This document shows, piece by piece, positions 34,980 through 43,678 of a stretch of 64,000 bases of DNA. Below the pieces are notes generated by a model. That model was given only the letters and a program-made list of their open reading frames with translations, made no database searches and was not told the DNA's origin. The stretch comes from Microtetraspora sp. NBRC 16547 (GTDB taxonomy: Bacteria > Actinomycetota > Actinomycetes > Streptosporangiales > Streptosporangiaceae): the NCBI RefSeq assembly GCF_030268965.1, contig NZ_BSSE01000009.1, positions 62,001 through 126,000 of the forward strand, written 5' to 3'. The first letter of the stretch is position 1, and each line of letters starts with the position of its first letter. The position numbers and the translations under genes were made by a program.

Positions 34980-35151
34980 AGGTCTCGAGCGGCCACAGTG
35001 GAGGGCACGAGTGAACAGTGAGCATGAAGGGGCTGACGGGAAGAAGAAATATCATTTCGTCGCGCGGTGATCGCGCGCGGCCTCCGGCCCTCCCGGCGTG
35101 AGCCGGCAGCGGTAGGAGCTCAGCCGCGGTGTGGGTGCGTGGGTTTCGGTG

Positions 35152-36011
35152 TCACGAGGGCCGGACGGCGCCGGCGAACTGTCGTTCCCGGCTCGGTACG
35201 CCCGCCCAGCTGTCGATGCGTACGGTGCTGCCGGTGAAGGGCGCGTGGACCATGCGGGTGGCGTCGATCGCGATGCCGACGTGGTCGGGACCGGGGACGG
35301 ATGGGTCGGTCTCGTAGGAGAGCAGATCGCCCGGCCCCCGAGGTTCGCGGCCACCTCGCCCACGAGGACATCGAGCGGCATCCCGAGAGGTGCGGCGGCC
35401 TCGATGTTGTCGCGGTCGTCTACGGATTTTGGCACGTCGTTACGGGGCCCGGCTGTCGAAGTGAGAGCGGTGACGATCTGTCCCGCGCGGCCCTCGTGCC
35501 TGGCGTACGCGTCCGGGTGGGCGGAGCGCTGGACGGCCTGGGCCACGACGGTGAGCGGCTTCCCCGCCCAGCCCTCCACCCTCGCGAGGCGGGAGAAGAA
35601 CGCGCGGGCGGCATATCGCGGGTCGGTCACCTGTTCCCGGCTGCCCCAGCCGTACTCGGGGTGCTGCTGCATGAGGCCGAAGGCGCGGCCGTGGTCGCCC
35701 ACGGCGTTCTCGTCGAGCCCGCTTTCCTGCAGCGCGGTCGCCATGCCGATGATGGCGGCACGCTCGGGCAGCCCGAGCTCGGCGGCCACGTCGACGATGG
35801 TCTTGGCGTTCGCGGCTTGTCTGCCGGTGAGCCCCAGCTGTCGCGCCTGGTTGAGCCTCCCGCTGCCGACAAGGGCGGCTCGTCCGCCCGCGTAAGCGCA
35901 TACGGCTGCGGCGAGTTGGTCGGGCTGGGCGGCCAGCGCCGCGCGCTGCGCCCCGCCCGCCATGCCGGCCAGCAGGGCGACGCAGGAGATGAGCAGCAGG
36001 GCCCCCGGCAT
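35152..36011 (-). pseudogene. Lysozyme-like/NlpC-P60 cell-wall hydrolase, broken
   Basis: The N-terminal signal (ALLLISCVALLAGMAGGAQR) and lytic-transglycosylase-type domain read well: TIVDVAAELGLPERAAIIGM, ATALQESGLDENAVGDHGRA and FGLMQQHPEYGWG. The C-terminal NlpC/P60 domain is in another frame: PGDLLSYETDPSVPGPDHVG, IAIDATRMVHAPFTG, ending RQFAGAVRPS at 35152. The segment that should hold the catalytic Cys (YDCSG-type) is missing at the join near 35360. Deletion plus frameshift removes peptidase activity; the muramidase half might still be made with a nonsense tail. Confidence 0.8.
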
Positions 36012-36467
36012 GCTCGGCTACATGTTCTGGGCCGCCGAACGCCCCTCCACGAAGGGCGTGACCACCGCGCCCCCGAACTCCTGCGAAGGAGGAGTGGGCG
36101 GCGGCGCCACCGCCTACGCAATCCCGCTCCCGATGCCCGCCCTACGGCAGAGCTGACCCTCCCGGGACCGAGCCACCGGTCCCGGGACTCCCGCCGCCGC
36201 GGAGCCGGACGGTGCCGTCCGCATCCTCCCGGGGCCGGGTACCTCGCCTGGTGCCACGCCACCCACCTGCCCCCGCTTGTGACGGATCAGAGGGAGGTCC
36301 GATCAGCGGAGGCGCCGATTTCAAACGCGCCGCCGTCTACGCGCGTGGCGAACTGAGCAGCCATGGTCCTGCTGCGCTGTCGCCCTGCCGGGCCTACGTC
36401 CGACAGGGCGACATGCGTGATCGTCAATACGAGATCAATCTGCAGGCGCGGGACCGCTCCTGACGTG
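36012..36467. other. Gene-free stretch
   Basis: A plus-strand segment at 36012-36156 (LGYMFWAAERPSTKGVTTAP, ending PALRQS) looks like a protein tail but has no start or recognisable family. The rest shows nothing convincing. Confidence 0.35.
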
Positions 36468-38372
36468 TCACTGCGCGATCATGAACTGGTCGACGCGTAG
36501 CGCGCGATCGACCACGCGGACGTCGCCGATCCAGCCACGCAGGACCTGGTCCAGCTTGCCGCCGTACTCGTAACCTCCGAGGAGCCACTGCAATCCCACC
36601 GTGGACAGTCCGGTCGCCTTGGTGGCGGGGTTTCGCGCGACGGGGCAGCCGTCGACGTACATGGTCGTCCGGCGCCCGTCGTTCACCACTGCGACGTGCC
36701 ACCACGTATCGAGCGGCAGCTCATGACCCCAGTTTGTGACCGGACCGTCCAGGTTCAGCGGGTAAACACACCACTGAAGCGCCCGGCCGTCCGACAGGCT
36801 GAGGGTGACGACCGGCTCCTGCAAGTCGCCTGACGTCTTGCCCGCCTCGCCGCCCATGCCCCAGCGGCTCAACAGGGCCGTCCAGGCGTTCTGGCTGGAA
36901 CTCCAGTCAGCGGGGAGCTTGAAGAACGCCTCGACCGTGTAGCCGGATGGGAACGTCGCAGTGTTCAGCGGCGCCGTGGGGGCGGTCTGGAGGTAGGCGC
37001 CCTGGAGTGGCTTCTTCTTGCCGCCGAAGTACAGGCTGCCTTGCCCCGGCTGATCGGGGTGGTGCTGGGTGGACCAGGTGAGGGCGGTCGCCGGGCTGCC
37101 CGGGACGGTGACCTTGGTCAGGTCGTTGCCGTGCCCCGACAGGTCCCTCACCTGGTCGGAGTCGGCGAACGGCTCCCCGTCCTGATGGGGCCCGTCGAAC
37201 CGCCAGTAGGCCACCGTGCCGGGGAGCATCATGGCGTTCGCCGGACGTCCCGGCCGTGGCGGCACCGGCGCGAACCCGGAGAACCGCTCCTCGAAGTTGA
37301 TCGACACGGAGAAGTAGTCCTGCGGCCCGGTCCGCTCGATCTCCTGGCGTTCCAGGGCGTTCAGCCCCTTGTCGGCCCGGTCGAGGATCCACGGCGAGAA
37401 GGTCTCGACGTCGATGGTGTTTCTGGCCAGGTCGAACCGGTAGAGCCGGATCATGGCCGAGCCGCCGTAGTAGCGGTCCTGGTAGTTGGCGATGTGCACA
37501 TGGACGTCGTGGCCCGCGTTGTTCTTCTTGACCGTACGCGCGGGTGGCCAGTAGTGCCCGTTCAGCGTCAGGAAGATCTGGTCGTTTTCAGCGATGAGTT
37601 CATTCCAGAGGCGGTTGCCGAATGAGGAGAACTGTGCCTCGTCCCCGTACTTGTTGGCATAGACGAGCTCGTGGGTCGTCAAGATGACCGGCGTCTGTGG
37701 GTGACTCTTGATGACGTCGTTCGCCCAGGCGATGCCCTTCGCCGACGGCCGCCAGTCCAGCGCCAGCAGCAGCCACTCACGGCCGGCGGCGCGGAACATG
37801 TGGTAGGTGTTGTAGCCGTCCGGGGTGGCGCCCTTGAAGGTCTGTGACCGCCGGAAGCGCTGAGGGCCGAAAACGTCCAGGTAGGGCGAGGGGCCGCGCT
37901 GGTCGTCCGTCGACGGGTTGATGTCGTGGTTTCCGGCCAGCACGCTGTACGGGAAACGCCGCCGGTCCAGGACGTCGAACGTCTTCCCGATCGCCTCCAG
38001 TTCGTTCTTCTGGGCGTTCTCGACGAGATCGCCCAGATGCGCCATGAAGACGATGTTCTCCTCGCGGGCGTTGTCGAGCACATACCGGAATGACGCCTCG
38101 ACCGGCGCCGACTGGATGCTCTCGCCATCGAAAAGGTACTGAGTGTCCGGCATCACGACGAGCGTGAACCTCGGATTCTCCGGGTCAACCCGCCAGGGTC
38201 CTCTGTCATCGTCGGACCTGTCCTCGCCGCGCTGCGGCTCGGCGGACGCCGCGGGCGCGCCCGCCAGATTCAAGGCGGCGGCGCCGATCCCGGTCAGTCC
38301 AGCAGTGTAAAGGAAGGAGCGGCGGCTGGGTGCCACCTCACTGCCGGGTCGGTGGCCGTCCTGGCTGAACAT
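36468..38372 (-). CDS. TAT-exported metallophosphoesterase with a LamG-type domain
   Basis: A 634-aa exported enzyme. The twin-arginine signal is SRRSFLYTAGLTGIGAAALN. The calcineurin-like phosphoesterase domain (about 60-320) has VVMPDTQYLF, AHLGDLVENA, LAGNHDINPS, LTTHELVYA and TLNGHYWPP as metal-site blocks. Residues 410-634 are a concanavalin/LamG-type domain (TVAYWRFDGPHQDG, SGYTVEAFFKLPADW, WWHVAVVNDGRRTTMYVDG, GWIGDVRVVDRAL) for carbohydrate or surface binding. The ATG at 38372 with GGGAG 6-8 nt upstream is preferred over earlier codons because the signal peptide begins there. It stands alone; no operon partner. Confidence 0.88.
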   Translation of the reverse strand: MFSQDGHRPGSEVAPSRRSFLYTAGLTGIGAAALNLAGAPAASAEPQRGEDRSDDDRGPWRVDPENPRFTLVVMPDTQYLFDGESIQSAPVEASFRYVLDNAREENIVFMAHLGDLVENAQKNELEAIGKTFDVLDRRRFPYSVLAGNHDINPSTDDQRGPSPYLDVFGPQRFRRSQTFKGATPDGYNTYHMFRAAGREWLLLALDWRPSAKGIAWANDVIKSHPQTPVILTTHELVYANKYGDEAQFSSFGNRLWNELIAENDQIFLTLNGHYWPPARTVKKNNAGHDVHVHIANYQDRYYGGSAMIRLYRFDLARNTIDVETFSPWILDRADKGLNALERQEIERTGPQDYFSVSINFEERFSGFAPVPPRPGRPANAMMLPGTVAYWRFDGPHQDGEPFADSDQVRDLSGHGNDLTKVTVPGSPATALTWSTQHHPDQPGQGSLYFGGKKKPLQGAYLQTAPTAPLNTATFPSGYTVEAFFKLPADWSSSQNAWTALLSRWGMGGEAGKTSGDLQEPVVTLSLSDGRALQWCVYPLNLDGPVTNWGHELPLDTWWHVAVVNDGRRTTMYVDGCPVARNPATKATGLSTVGLQWLLGGYEYGGKLDQVLRGWIGDVRVVDRALRVDQFMIAQ

Positions 38373-38559
38373 GCAGATCTCCCAATCTCCAGAAGCTCCT
38401 GAGATGCCGACGGATCTCGGAAATCTCAGGAGCCTCCATAAACTCGCCATTCTCACGACGGCGATCACGGTATCCGCGACCAGGCGAACCGTGCGGCGCA
38501 CCATCGGGCAACGCCCAAGGAAGAGAGCATGAACAGAAGCCCCAGCGTGGGCCGGCGGC

Positions 38560-38850
38560 TCAGCGTCGCGCTGTACGACCCCGAGCTGCGGGGCATGTCG
38601 TCTGGACTATCCCCGCGTCGCGCAGGGCGGTCAGGTGCTGGGAGACTCCGGCCGCGGAGACACCGGTGCGGCGGGCGAGTTCGGTCGTGGAGGCCGGGGC
38701 TTCCGACTCCGCCAGAAGGATGGCTCGGGAGCGGCCCAGGACAGCGGCGATCGCATCGAGACGCGTTACCGGGCGGTGCTCCCACAGCGTGCCGACGCCT
38801 CGGGCAGGGTAGGCGCGATCAAGATCAGGGGTTGACCTGTGCCTGAGGGG
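38560..38850 (-). pseudogene. ArsR-type winged-HTH regulator fragment
   Basis: Minus strand: AYPARGVGTLWEHRPVTRLD, IAAVLGRSRAILLAESEAPA and STTELARRTGVSAAGVSQHL followed by TALRDAGIV. This is the C-terminal DNA-binding domain of a larger ArsR-type regulator. The N-terminal part is absent and the wing after DAGIV is frameshifted, so it is not a working regulator. Confidence 0.65.
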
Positions 38851-38985
38851 CGACTGACCGGAAGATACAAGCATTAGCCGGTTGAGAGGGACGTCTCGGT
38901 TCTGCCGGCCGATCGGCGGACCTGGTAGCCGTCCTGCGATGCGGCGGTCAGAGTCCATGTGACGGGTTTTGAAACATCGTAGGGG

Positions 38986-39753
38986 TCAGTCCTCGGACAG
39001 GTCCATGAGCTGCTCGATCTTGCGCTGGGCGACCAGGTCGAGGCTCTGGTCGAGGTCGTCGCCGTAGGTGCGCAGGGCCACATCCAGGTGACCGGTCATC
39101 GCGGCGCTGGCGGCATCGGGGTCGCGGGCCGCTATCGCGTTGAGGATTTCCTGGTGGTACGGCACGCCCTCGCGGGAGACCGACGGGTCGCCTAGGCTGC
39201 GCAGCATCAGCTCGAAGGTGAGCGTGGTGATTGAGCCGAACATCGCCTCGATCACCGGGTTGCGCGAGGCGGCGGCGACCGCGGCGTGGAAGGCGACGTC
39301 GGCCCTGGCCCGGGAGACGAGATCGCGGGCCTCGTCGAAGCGCCGCAGCGCCTCCTCGATGGCGCGCAGATCCTCGGCGGTCGCATGTCGGGCGGCGAGC
39401 GCGGCGGTCTCCCGTTCCAGCATCACCCGGGCGTTGATCACGTCGCGTGAGGTCGGCTTGCGCTGCCGGTAGAGCGCGTCCAGCGGGCGGACCGCGTCGG
39501 TGATCCGTACGTCGCGGACGAAGCTGCCCCGGCCGGGAACGACCTCGATCACGCCCTGCTGTTCCAGGCCGCGCAGCACCTCCCTGACCATCGGTCGACT
39601 CACGCCGAACCGCTGGGAGAGCACCCGTTCCGACTCCAGCTTCGACCCGGCCGGATGTTTCCCGGACAGCAGCTCGAGTTCGAGCCGTTTGGCCACGCTC
39701 TCCTTGGTGGGAGGCCGCCCATCGTGCGGGGGTGCGTCTCTGCCTGCCATCAT
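38986..39753 (-). CDS. GntR/FadR-family regulator (FCD type)
   Basis: A 255-aa repressor. The N-terminal winged HTH (KRLELELLSGKHPAGSKLES, then LSQRFGVSRPMVREVLRGLE and GVIEVVPGRGSFV) is followed by an all-helical FCD effector domain at about 95-245 (VINARVMLERETAALAARHA, DVAFHAAVAAASRNPVIEAM, HQEILNAIAARDPDAA), which binds sugar acids or other carboxylates. It sits beside the SDR and the sugar acid operon and most likely regulates them through the GGTnnnACC sites at 40592 and 40718. ATG at 39753 or 39750 are both plausible. Confidence 0.87.
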   Translation of the reverse strand: MMAGRDAPPHDGRPPTKESVAKRLELELLSGKHPAGSKLESERVLSQRFGVSRPMVREVLRGLEQQGVIEVVPGRGSFVRDVRITDAVRPLDALYRQRKPTSRDVINARVMLERETAALAARHATAEDLRAIEEALRRFDEARDLVSRARADVAFHAAVAAASRNPVIEAMFGSITTLTFELMLRSLGDPSVSREGVPYHQEILNAIAARDPDAASAAMTGHLDVALRTYGDDLDQSLDLVAQRKIEQLMDLSED

Positions 39754-39808
39754 CCGTGCCACGCTACCTTCAAGATCGCGGGATCGTCCGCCCTCCGGTG
39801 AAATCCGA

Positions 39809-40564
39809 TCATTCCTGGTTGAACAACGAACAGCCACCATCAGCGAGCAGCGTAGTGCCAGTGATGTAATCGGCCTCCGGCGAGCACAGGAACGCGGCGG
39901 CCTTGGCCACCTGCTGGGCGGTCTGCGGCACTCCCAGGGGGATCGCCTTACTCGCCCGCGCGGCGTAGGCCGGTTCGTTCTCGAACTGCCACTTGGCGAG
40001 GCCGGCGGCCACGATCCCCGGTGCGAGGGCGTTGACCAAGATGCCGTGTGGTGCCAGTTCCTTGGCCATCGAGCGGGCCAGCATCGCCACCCCCGCCTTG
40101 GACGCGCTGTAGGCCGCGATCTCCGGCCAGGGCACCGTGCCCACCCAGGATCCGGTCAGGACGATGCGCCCGCCCTCGCCCTGGGCGACCATGCGCCGTG
40201 CGGCGGCCTGGGCGGTGTGGAAGGTGCCGGTGAGGTTGATGCCCAGATGCCGTTCCCACTGCTCGGCGGTGATCTCCAGAAAAGGGGCGGAGTCGACGAT
40301 CCCCGCGTTGGCGATCGCGATGTCCAGCCGCCCGATCTCCGCCAGCGCCTCTTCCAGCGCCGGCCGGTCCCGTACGTCGGCTCGTACGTAGCTCACCTCG
40401 CCGTACGCGGAGGCCGTGGTGATCCACTCATGTGCCTCGTCCGGGGACTTGACGTCCAGCAGTGTGACATGGGCGCCCCGCCGGGTCAGCTCGGCGGCCA
40501 TCGCGGCGCCGATGTCGCCCGCACCGCCCGTGACCAGTGCGTTTCTTCCCTCCAGGTCCGGCAA
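39809..40564 (-). CDS. Short-chain dehydrogenase, probable sugar or sugar acid dehydrogenase
   Basis: A 251-aa SDR. Rossmann motif TGGAGDIG near residue 15, LDV after strand 2, NAG in AIANAGIVD, catalytic Ser in VLTGSWVG, YSASK as YxxxK, and the common end GTTLLADGGCSLFNQ. It has no upstream ATG; TTG at 40564, with GAGGGGG about 7 nt before it, is the best start. It is divergent from the ABC importer and shares its control region, so it may oxidise the imported sugar or an intermediate. Confidence 0.8.
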   Translation of the reverse strand: MPDLEGRNALVTGGAGDIGAAMAAELTRRGAHVTLLDVKSPDEAHEWITTASAYGEVSYVRADVRDRPALEEALAEIGRLDIAIANAGIVDSAPFLEITAEQWERHLGINLTGTFHTAQAAARRMVAQGEGGRIVLTGSWVGTVPWPEIAAYSASKAGVAMLARSMAKELAPHGILVNALAPGIVAAGLAKWQFENEPAYAARASKAIPLGVPQTAQQVAKAAAFLCSPEADYITGTTLLADGGCSLFNQE

Positions 40565-40591
40565 GGAGACCCCCTCAGATGTGGTTAGGCC

Positions 40592-40600
40592 GGTAAGACC
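40592..40600. promoter_or_regulatory. GntR-type operator half of a pair, SDR side
   Basis: GGTAAGACC, reverse complement of the site at 40718-40726. The GGTnnnACC core is typical of FCD GntR repressors. It lies 28 nt upstream of the SDR start. Confidence 0.5.
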
Positions 40601-40673
40601 AGGGCCACCATACTGCGTGGGCTTCGCTGCCGCGACCTGCGCGGCCGTTGCCGATTCGAGATGTGCGAAAGGG

Positions 40674-40700
40674 TTGACGAACCACCCTTCGAGGTACAAA
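40674..40700 (+). promoter_or_regulatory. Possible promoter of the sugar acid operon
   Basis: TTGACG at 40674-40679 and TACAAA at 40695-40700. The 15-nt spacing is short, so the -10 assignment is uncertain. The operator-like site begins 18 nt downstream. Confidence 0.35.
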
Positions 40701-40717
40701 TCTCGCTCGGCATAACC

Positions 40718-40726
40718 GGTCTTACC
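40718..40726. promoter_or_regulatory. GntR-type operator half of a pair, importer side
   Basis: GGTCTTACC within AACCGGTCTTACCAG, the inverted counterpart of 40592-40600. It is just downstream of the putative promoter, where binding would block transcription of the importer operon. Confidence 0.5.
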
Positions 40727-40762
40727 AGTCAAGCCAACCCACGGGTTCGGAAGGGAGAGAGC

Positions 40763-41533
40763 ATGCCACTGTTCGAGGCCGTAGGCGTACGCAAGCGCTT
40801 CGGCGGGGTCGAGGCCCTGCGCGGCGTCGACTTCAGCGTCGAACCCGGCGAGGTGGTCGGCCTCATGGGCGACAACGGCGCCGGTAAGTCGACGCTGATG
40901 AAGGTGATCTGCGGTGCGTACCGGCCCGACGAGGGAGAGATCCGGATGGCCGGCCGCCCGCAGGTCTTCCGCAGCCCCCGTGACGCCGCGGCCTGCGGCA
41001 TCGCGGTCGTCTACCAGAACCTCGGCCTGGTCGACCAGCGTAGCGTCGCCGCCAACGTGTTCCTCGGGCAGGAGCCGCGCAGGTTCGGTCTGGTCGACAC
41101 CCGCAGGATGCGGGCCGAGGCGCGAGAAGTGCTCACCACCCTGCGCATCCGCATCCCGTCCGTACGGATGCCCGTGGCCGGGCTGTCCGGAGGGCAGCGC
41201 CAGTGCATCGCCATCGCCAGAGCCGTGCACCAGGGCGGTGAGCTCGTGCTGCTGGACGAGCCGACCGCGGCGCTCGGACCCGAGCAGCAGCAGAACGTGC
41301 TCTCGCTGATCCGTGACCTGCGGAAACAGGGCAAGGCCGTCGTCGTCGTCTCGCACAACGTCGACCACGTCCTGGAGGTCGCCGACCGGGTCGTGGTGAT
41401 GCGCGGCGGTTTGGTGTCGGGCATGCGCGACGTCGCGGCCACCACGGCGGCCGAGGTCGTCGGACTCATCGTCGGCAACGCGCCGGCGGCTGCGCACGAT
41501 GGCGCCCCTCACACCTCCGGAGAACTCGCATGA
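40763..41533 (+). CDS. ABC sugar importer, ATP-binding protein
   Basis: A 256-aa single-cassette ATPase of the ribose/xylose (CUT2) class. Walker A GDNGAGKST at about residue 36, Q-loop YQNLGLVD, signature LSGGQRQCIAIARA, Walker B VLLDEPTAAL, and the switch His in VVVSHNVDHV. CUT2 ATPases often carry two cassettes; this one has one, like FrcA. AAGGGAGAG precedes the ATG. It is the first gene of a nine-gene co-directional run and overlaps the permease by 4 nt. Confidence 0.93.
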   Translation: MPLFEAVGVRKRFGGVEALRGVDFSVEPGEVVGLMGDNGAGKSTLMKVICGAYRPDEGEIRMAGRPQVFRSPRDAAACGIAVVYQNLGLVDQRSVAANVFLGQEPRRFGLVDTRRMRAEAREVLTTLRIRIPSVRMPVAGLSGGQRQCIAIARAVHQGGELVLLDEPTAALGPEQQQNVLSLIRDLRKQGKAVVVVSHNVDHVLEVADRVVVMRGGLVSGMRDVAATTAAEVVGLIVGNAPAAAHDGAPHTSGELA

Positions 41534-42549
41534 CCATCCAGCAGCAGATCGCGATCGCCTACCGGGTGGACGACTCCGGTGGAAGCCTGGTCCGCAGGCT
41601 GCTCGGCGCCAGGGAGTTCGGCGTGCTGGCCGCGACCGCGGTGATCTTCCTGGTCTGCGCCGTGGGAGCCGACGGCTTCCTCGCCGCCGACAACCTGCTG
41701 TCCGTCGCCCAGCAGATCGCCATCCTCGGCATCGTCGCCACCGGCATGACCTTCCTGATCGTCGTCGGCGAGATCGACCTGTCGGTGGGGTCGCTGCACG
41801 GATTCCTCGCGGTGGAGCTGGCCTGGCTGGTGACGAAGGTGGGCGTGCCCGTCGGGGTCGCGGCCCCGCTGGCCATCCTCACCGGTGTGATGATCGGTGT
41901 GATCAACGGCCTGATCACCACCCGGTTCAAGATCCCCTCGTTCGTGGTCACGCTGGCCGCGCTGGCCGCACTGCGCGGCGCCGCGCTGCTGCTGTCCGAC
42001 GGCGTGCCCATCCGTGGCTCGCGCAACGAGGCGTTCACCCATTTGTTCGCGGGCAGCCCGCTCCCCAACGTCGCCGCGCAGACGCTGTGGATGGCCGCCG
42101 TGGTCGCCATCGGAGCCTTTGTCATGGCCAGGACCAAGTTCGGCTACGACGTCTACAGCGTGGGCGGCAACCCGTCCGCCGCCGCCGGGGCGGGCATCGC
42201 CAGCGACCGCGTCAAGGTCATGTGCTTCGCCCTCACCGGAGGGCTGACCGGCCTGGCCTCGATCATCCTGGTCGGCTGGCTGGGCAGCGCCAACCCCCTC
42301 ACCGGCAACGGCTTCGAGCTCAGCGTCATCGCCGCGGTCGTCGTGGGCGGCGCCGGTCTGGCCGGCGGTACGGGCAGCGTGCTCGGCACGTTCCTCGGCG
42401 CGGTGATCACCGGTGTGATCACCAACGCGCTCGTCCTCTTCGGCGTGGACGGCAACTGGCAGCAGGTCGCCACCGGCCTGCTGATCCTGGGGGCCGTCAT
42501 GCTCAACCACCTCGTCGCCAAGCGCTCGGCCCACGGCCTGAACGCCTGA
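41530..42549 (+). CDS. ABC sugar importer, permease
   Basis: A 339-aa CUT2-type permease with about 8-10 membrane helices (FGVLAATAVIFLVCAVGADG, ILGIVATGMTFLIVVGEIDL, FVVTLAALAALRGAALLLSD, VIAAVVVGGAGLAGGTGSVL). The GEIDLSVGS and GGxGLxGGxG blocks are hallmarks of the ribose/xylose permease family. Start overlaps the ATPase stop (ATGA). The lipoprotein receptor follows 25 nt downstream. Confidence 0.92.
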   Translation: MTIQQQIAIAYRVDDSGGSLVRRLLGAREFGVLAATAVIFLVCAVGADGFLAADNLLSVAQQIAILGIVATGMTFLIVVGEIDLSVGSLHGFLAVELAWLVTKVGVPVGVAAPLAILTGVMIGVINGLITTRFKIPSFVVTLAALAALRGAALLLSDGVPIRGSRNEAFTHLFAGSPLPNVAAQTLWMAAVVAIGAFVMARTKFGYDVYSVGGNPSAAAGAGIASDRVKVMCFALTGGLTGLASIILVGWLGSANPLTGNGFELSVIAAVVVGGAGLAGGTGSVLGTFLGAVITGVITNALVLFGVDGNWQQVATGLLILGAVMLNHLVAKRSAHGLNA

Positions 42550-42574
42550 CCCCCCAACCGAAACAGGAGAGAAC

Positions 42575-43621
42575 ATGGCAACGAACAGCCCGCTGTCGCG
42601 CCGGGGCCTGCTGATCAGCGGATCCCTGGCCACCGCCGGCATCCTGGCCACCGCGTGCAGCAGCGAGAAGGAGCCGTCCGTGGCCGCTGCCTCGTCCGGC
42701 GGCAGCGCCGCCGACGGCCCGCAGAAGGGCAAGAAGGTGATCTTCGTCGTGCACGACAAGAACCCCTTCTTCGCCCCGGTGCAGCGCGGCTTCGAGGACT
42801 TCGGCGCGATCATGGGATGGCAGACCCAGTTCATCGGCCCGCCCGCGCAGGACACCCAGAAGACCGTCGAGCTCCAGGCGAGCGCGCTGAGCGCCAAGCC
42901 CGACGGTGTGATCTTCACCCGGATCGACGAGACCTCCTTCGACGCCAACATCCAGAAGGCGACTTCCTCCGGCGTGAAGGTGATCCTGTCCAACGTGGCC
43001 AGCGACGGCTACGAGAAGCTCGGCGTCGGCTTCGTCGGCCAGAACTTCGTCAACGCGGGCGACGCGTGCGGCCGTGAGATCGCCAAGTACGCCAAGGAGC
43101 GCACCGGCAAGTCCGACGGCGTCATCGTGTGCGGCAACTTCGCGCCCGGCAGCACCGCCCTCGAGCAGCGCATCCAGGGGATCAAGCAGGGGATCGAGGC
43201 GTACAACAAGGAGAACGGCACCTCCTTCACCACCGAGGTCCTCGTCACCAGCACCGACGAGTCCAAGGCCGTCGCCGCCATCGACGCCAAGTACACCTCG
43301 AAGAAGGACGAGATCGTCGGCTGGGCGATGGCCGCCTTCGACCACCAGTACGTGTCCACCTGGGCGAAGGGCAAGAACCTCGTCGGCAAGTTCGCCGTCG
43401 GAGGCTTCGACCTGATCCAGCCGGTCCTGGACGGCATCAAGGACAAGTCGATCGACTTCTCCTTGGGGCAGAACCCGTACGCGCAGGGCTGGATCGCCGC
43501 GGCCCTGCTCGCCGAGGAGTTCGACCCCGGCTACCCGGCCAGGACGTACGACACCGGCGCGGAGGTCGTCGACGCCGCCAATGTCGACGCGGTCGCCACG
43601 CGTGAGGCCCGTTTCGCCTGA
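42575..43621 (+). CDS. ABC sugar importer, substrate-binding lipoprotein
   Basis: A 348-aa periplasmic-binding-type lipoprotein. The N-terminus has a twin-arginine-like SRRGLLISGS and a lipobox with Cys in ILATACSS. The mature protein is a peripla_BP_4 fold: KVIFVVHDKNPFFAPVQRGF, ASALSAKPDGVIFTRID, GVIVCGNFAPGSTALEQRIQ and FSLGQNPYAQGWIAAALL, as in ribose or xylose receptors. ACAGGAGAG precedes the ATG. The ligand is probably a pentose or related sugar, given the downstream enzymes. Confidence 0.92.
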   Translation: MATNSPLSRRGLLISGSLATAGILATACSSEKEPSVAAASSGGSAADGPQKGKKVIFVVHDKNPFFAPVQRGFEDFGAIMGWQTQFIGPPAQDTQKTVELQASALSAKPDGVIFTRIDETSFDANIQKATSSGVKVILSNVASDGYEKLGVGFVGQNFVNAGDACGREIAKYAKERTGKSDGVIVCGNFAPGSTALEQRIQGIKQGIEAYNKENGTSFTTEVLVTSTDESKAVAAIDAKYTSKKDEIVGWAMAAFDHQYVSTWAKGKNLVGKFAVGGFDLIQPVLDGIKDKSIDFSLGQNPYAQGWIAAALLAEEFDPGYPARTYDTGAEVVDAANVDAVATREARFA

Positions 43622-43678
43622 CCGGTACGCCCGCGCGTCCCGTGTCCCCCGCAGTTCAGCAACCTTCGGAAGATCTGG

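Noticed and set aside
31542-35021. Very long plus-strand open frame (1159 codons)
   Set aside because: Antisense to the metallophosphoesterase; composition is that of a shadow frame and the minus strand has clear catalytic motifs.
34980-35040. PHO box upstream of the metallophosphoesterase
   Set aside because: GCTCAC and GTTCAC occur close together on the minus strand, but the spacing is not the 11-bp period of PhoP sites.
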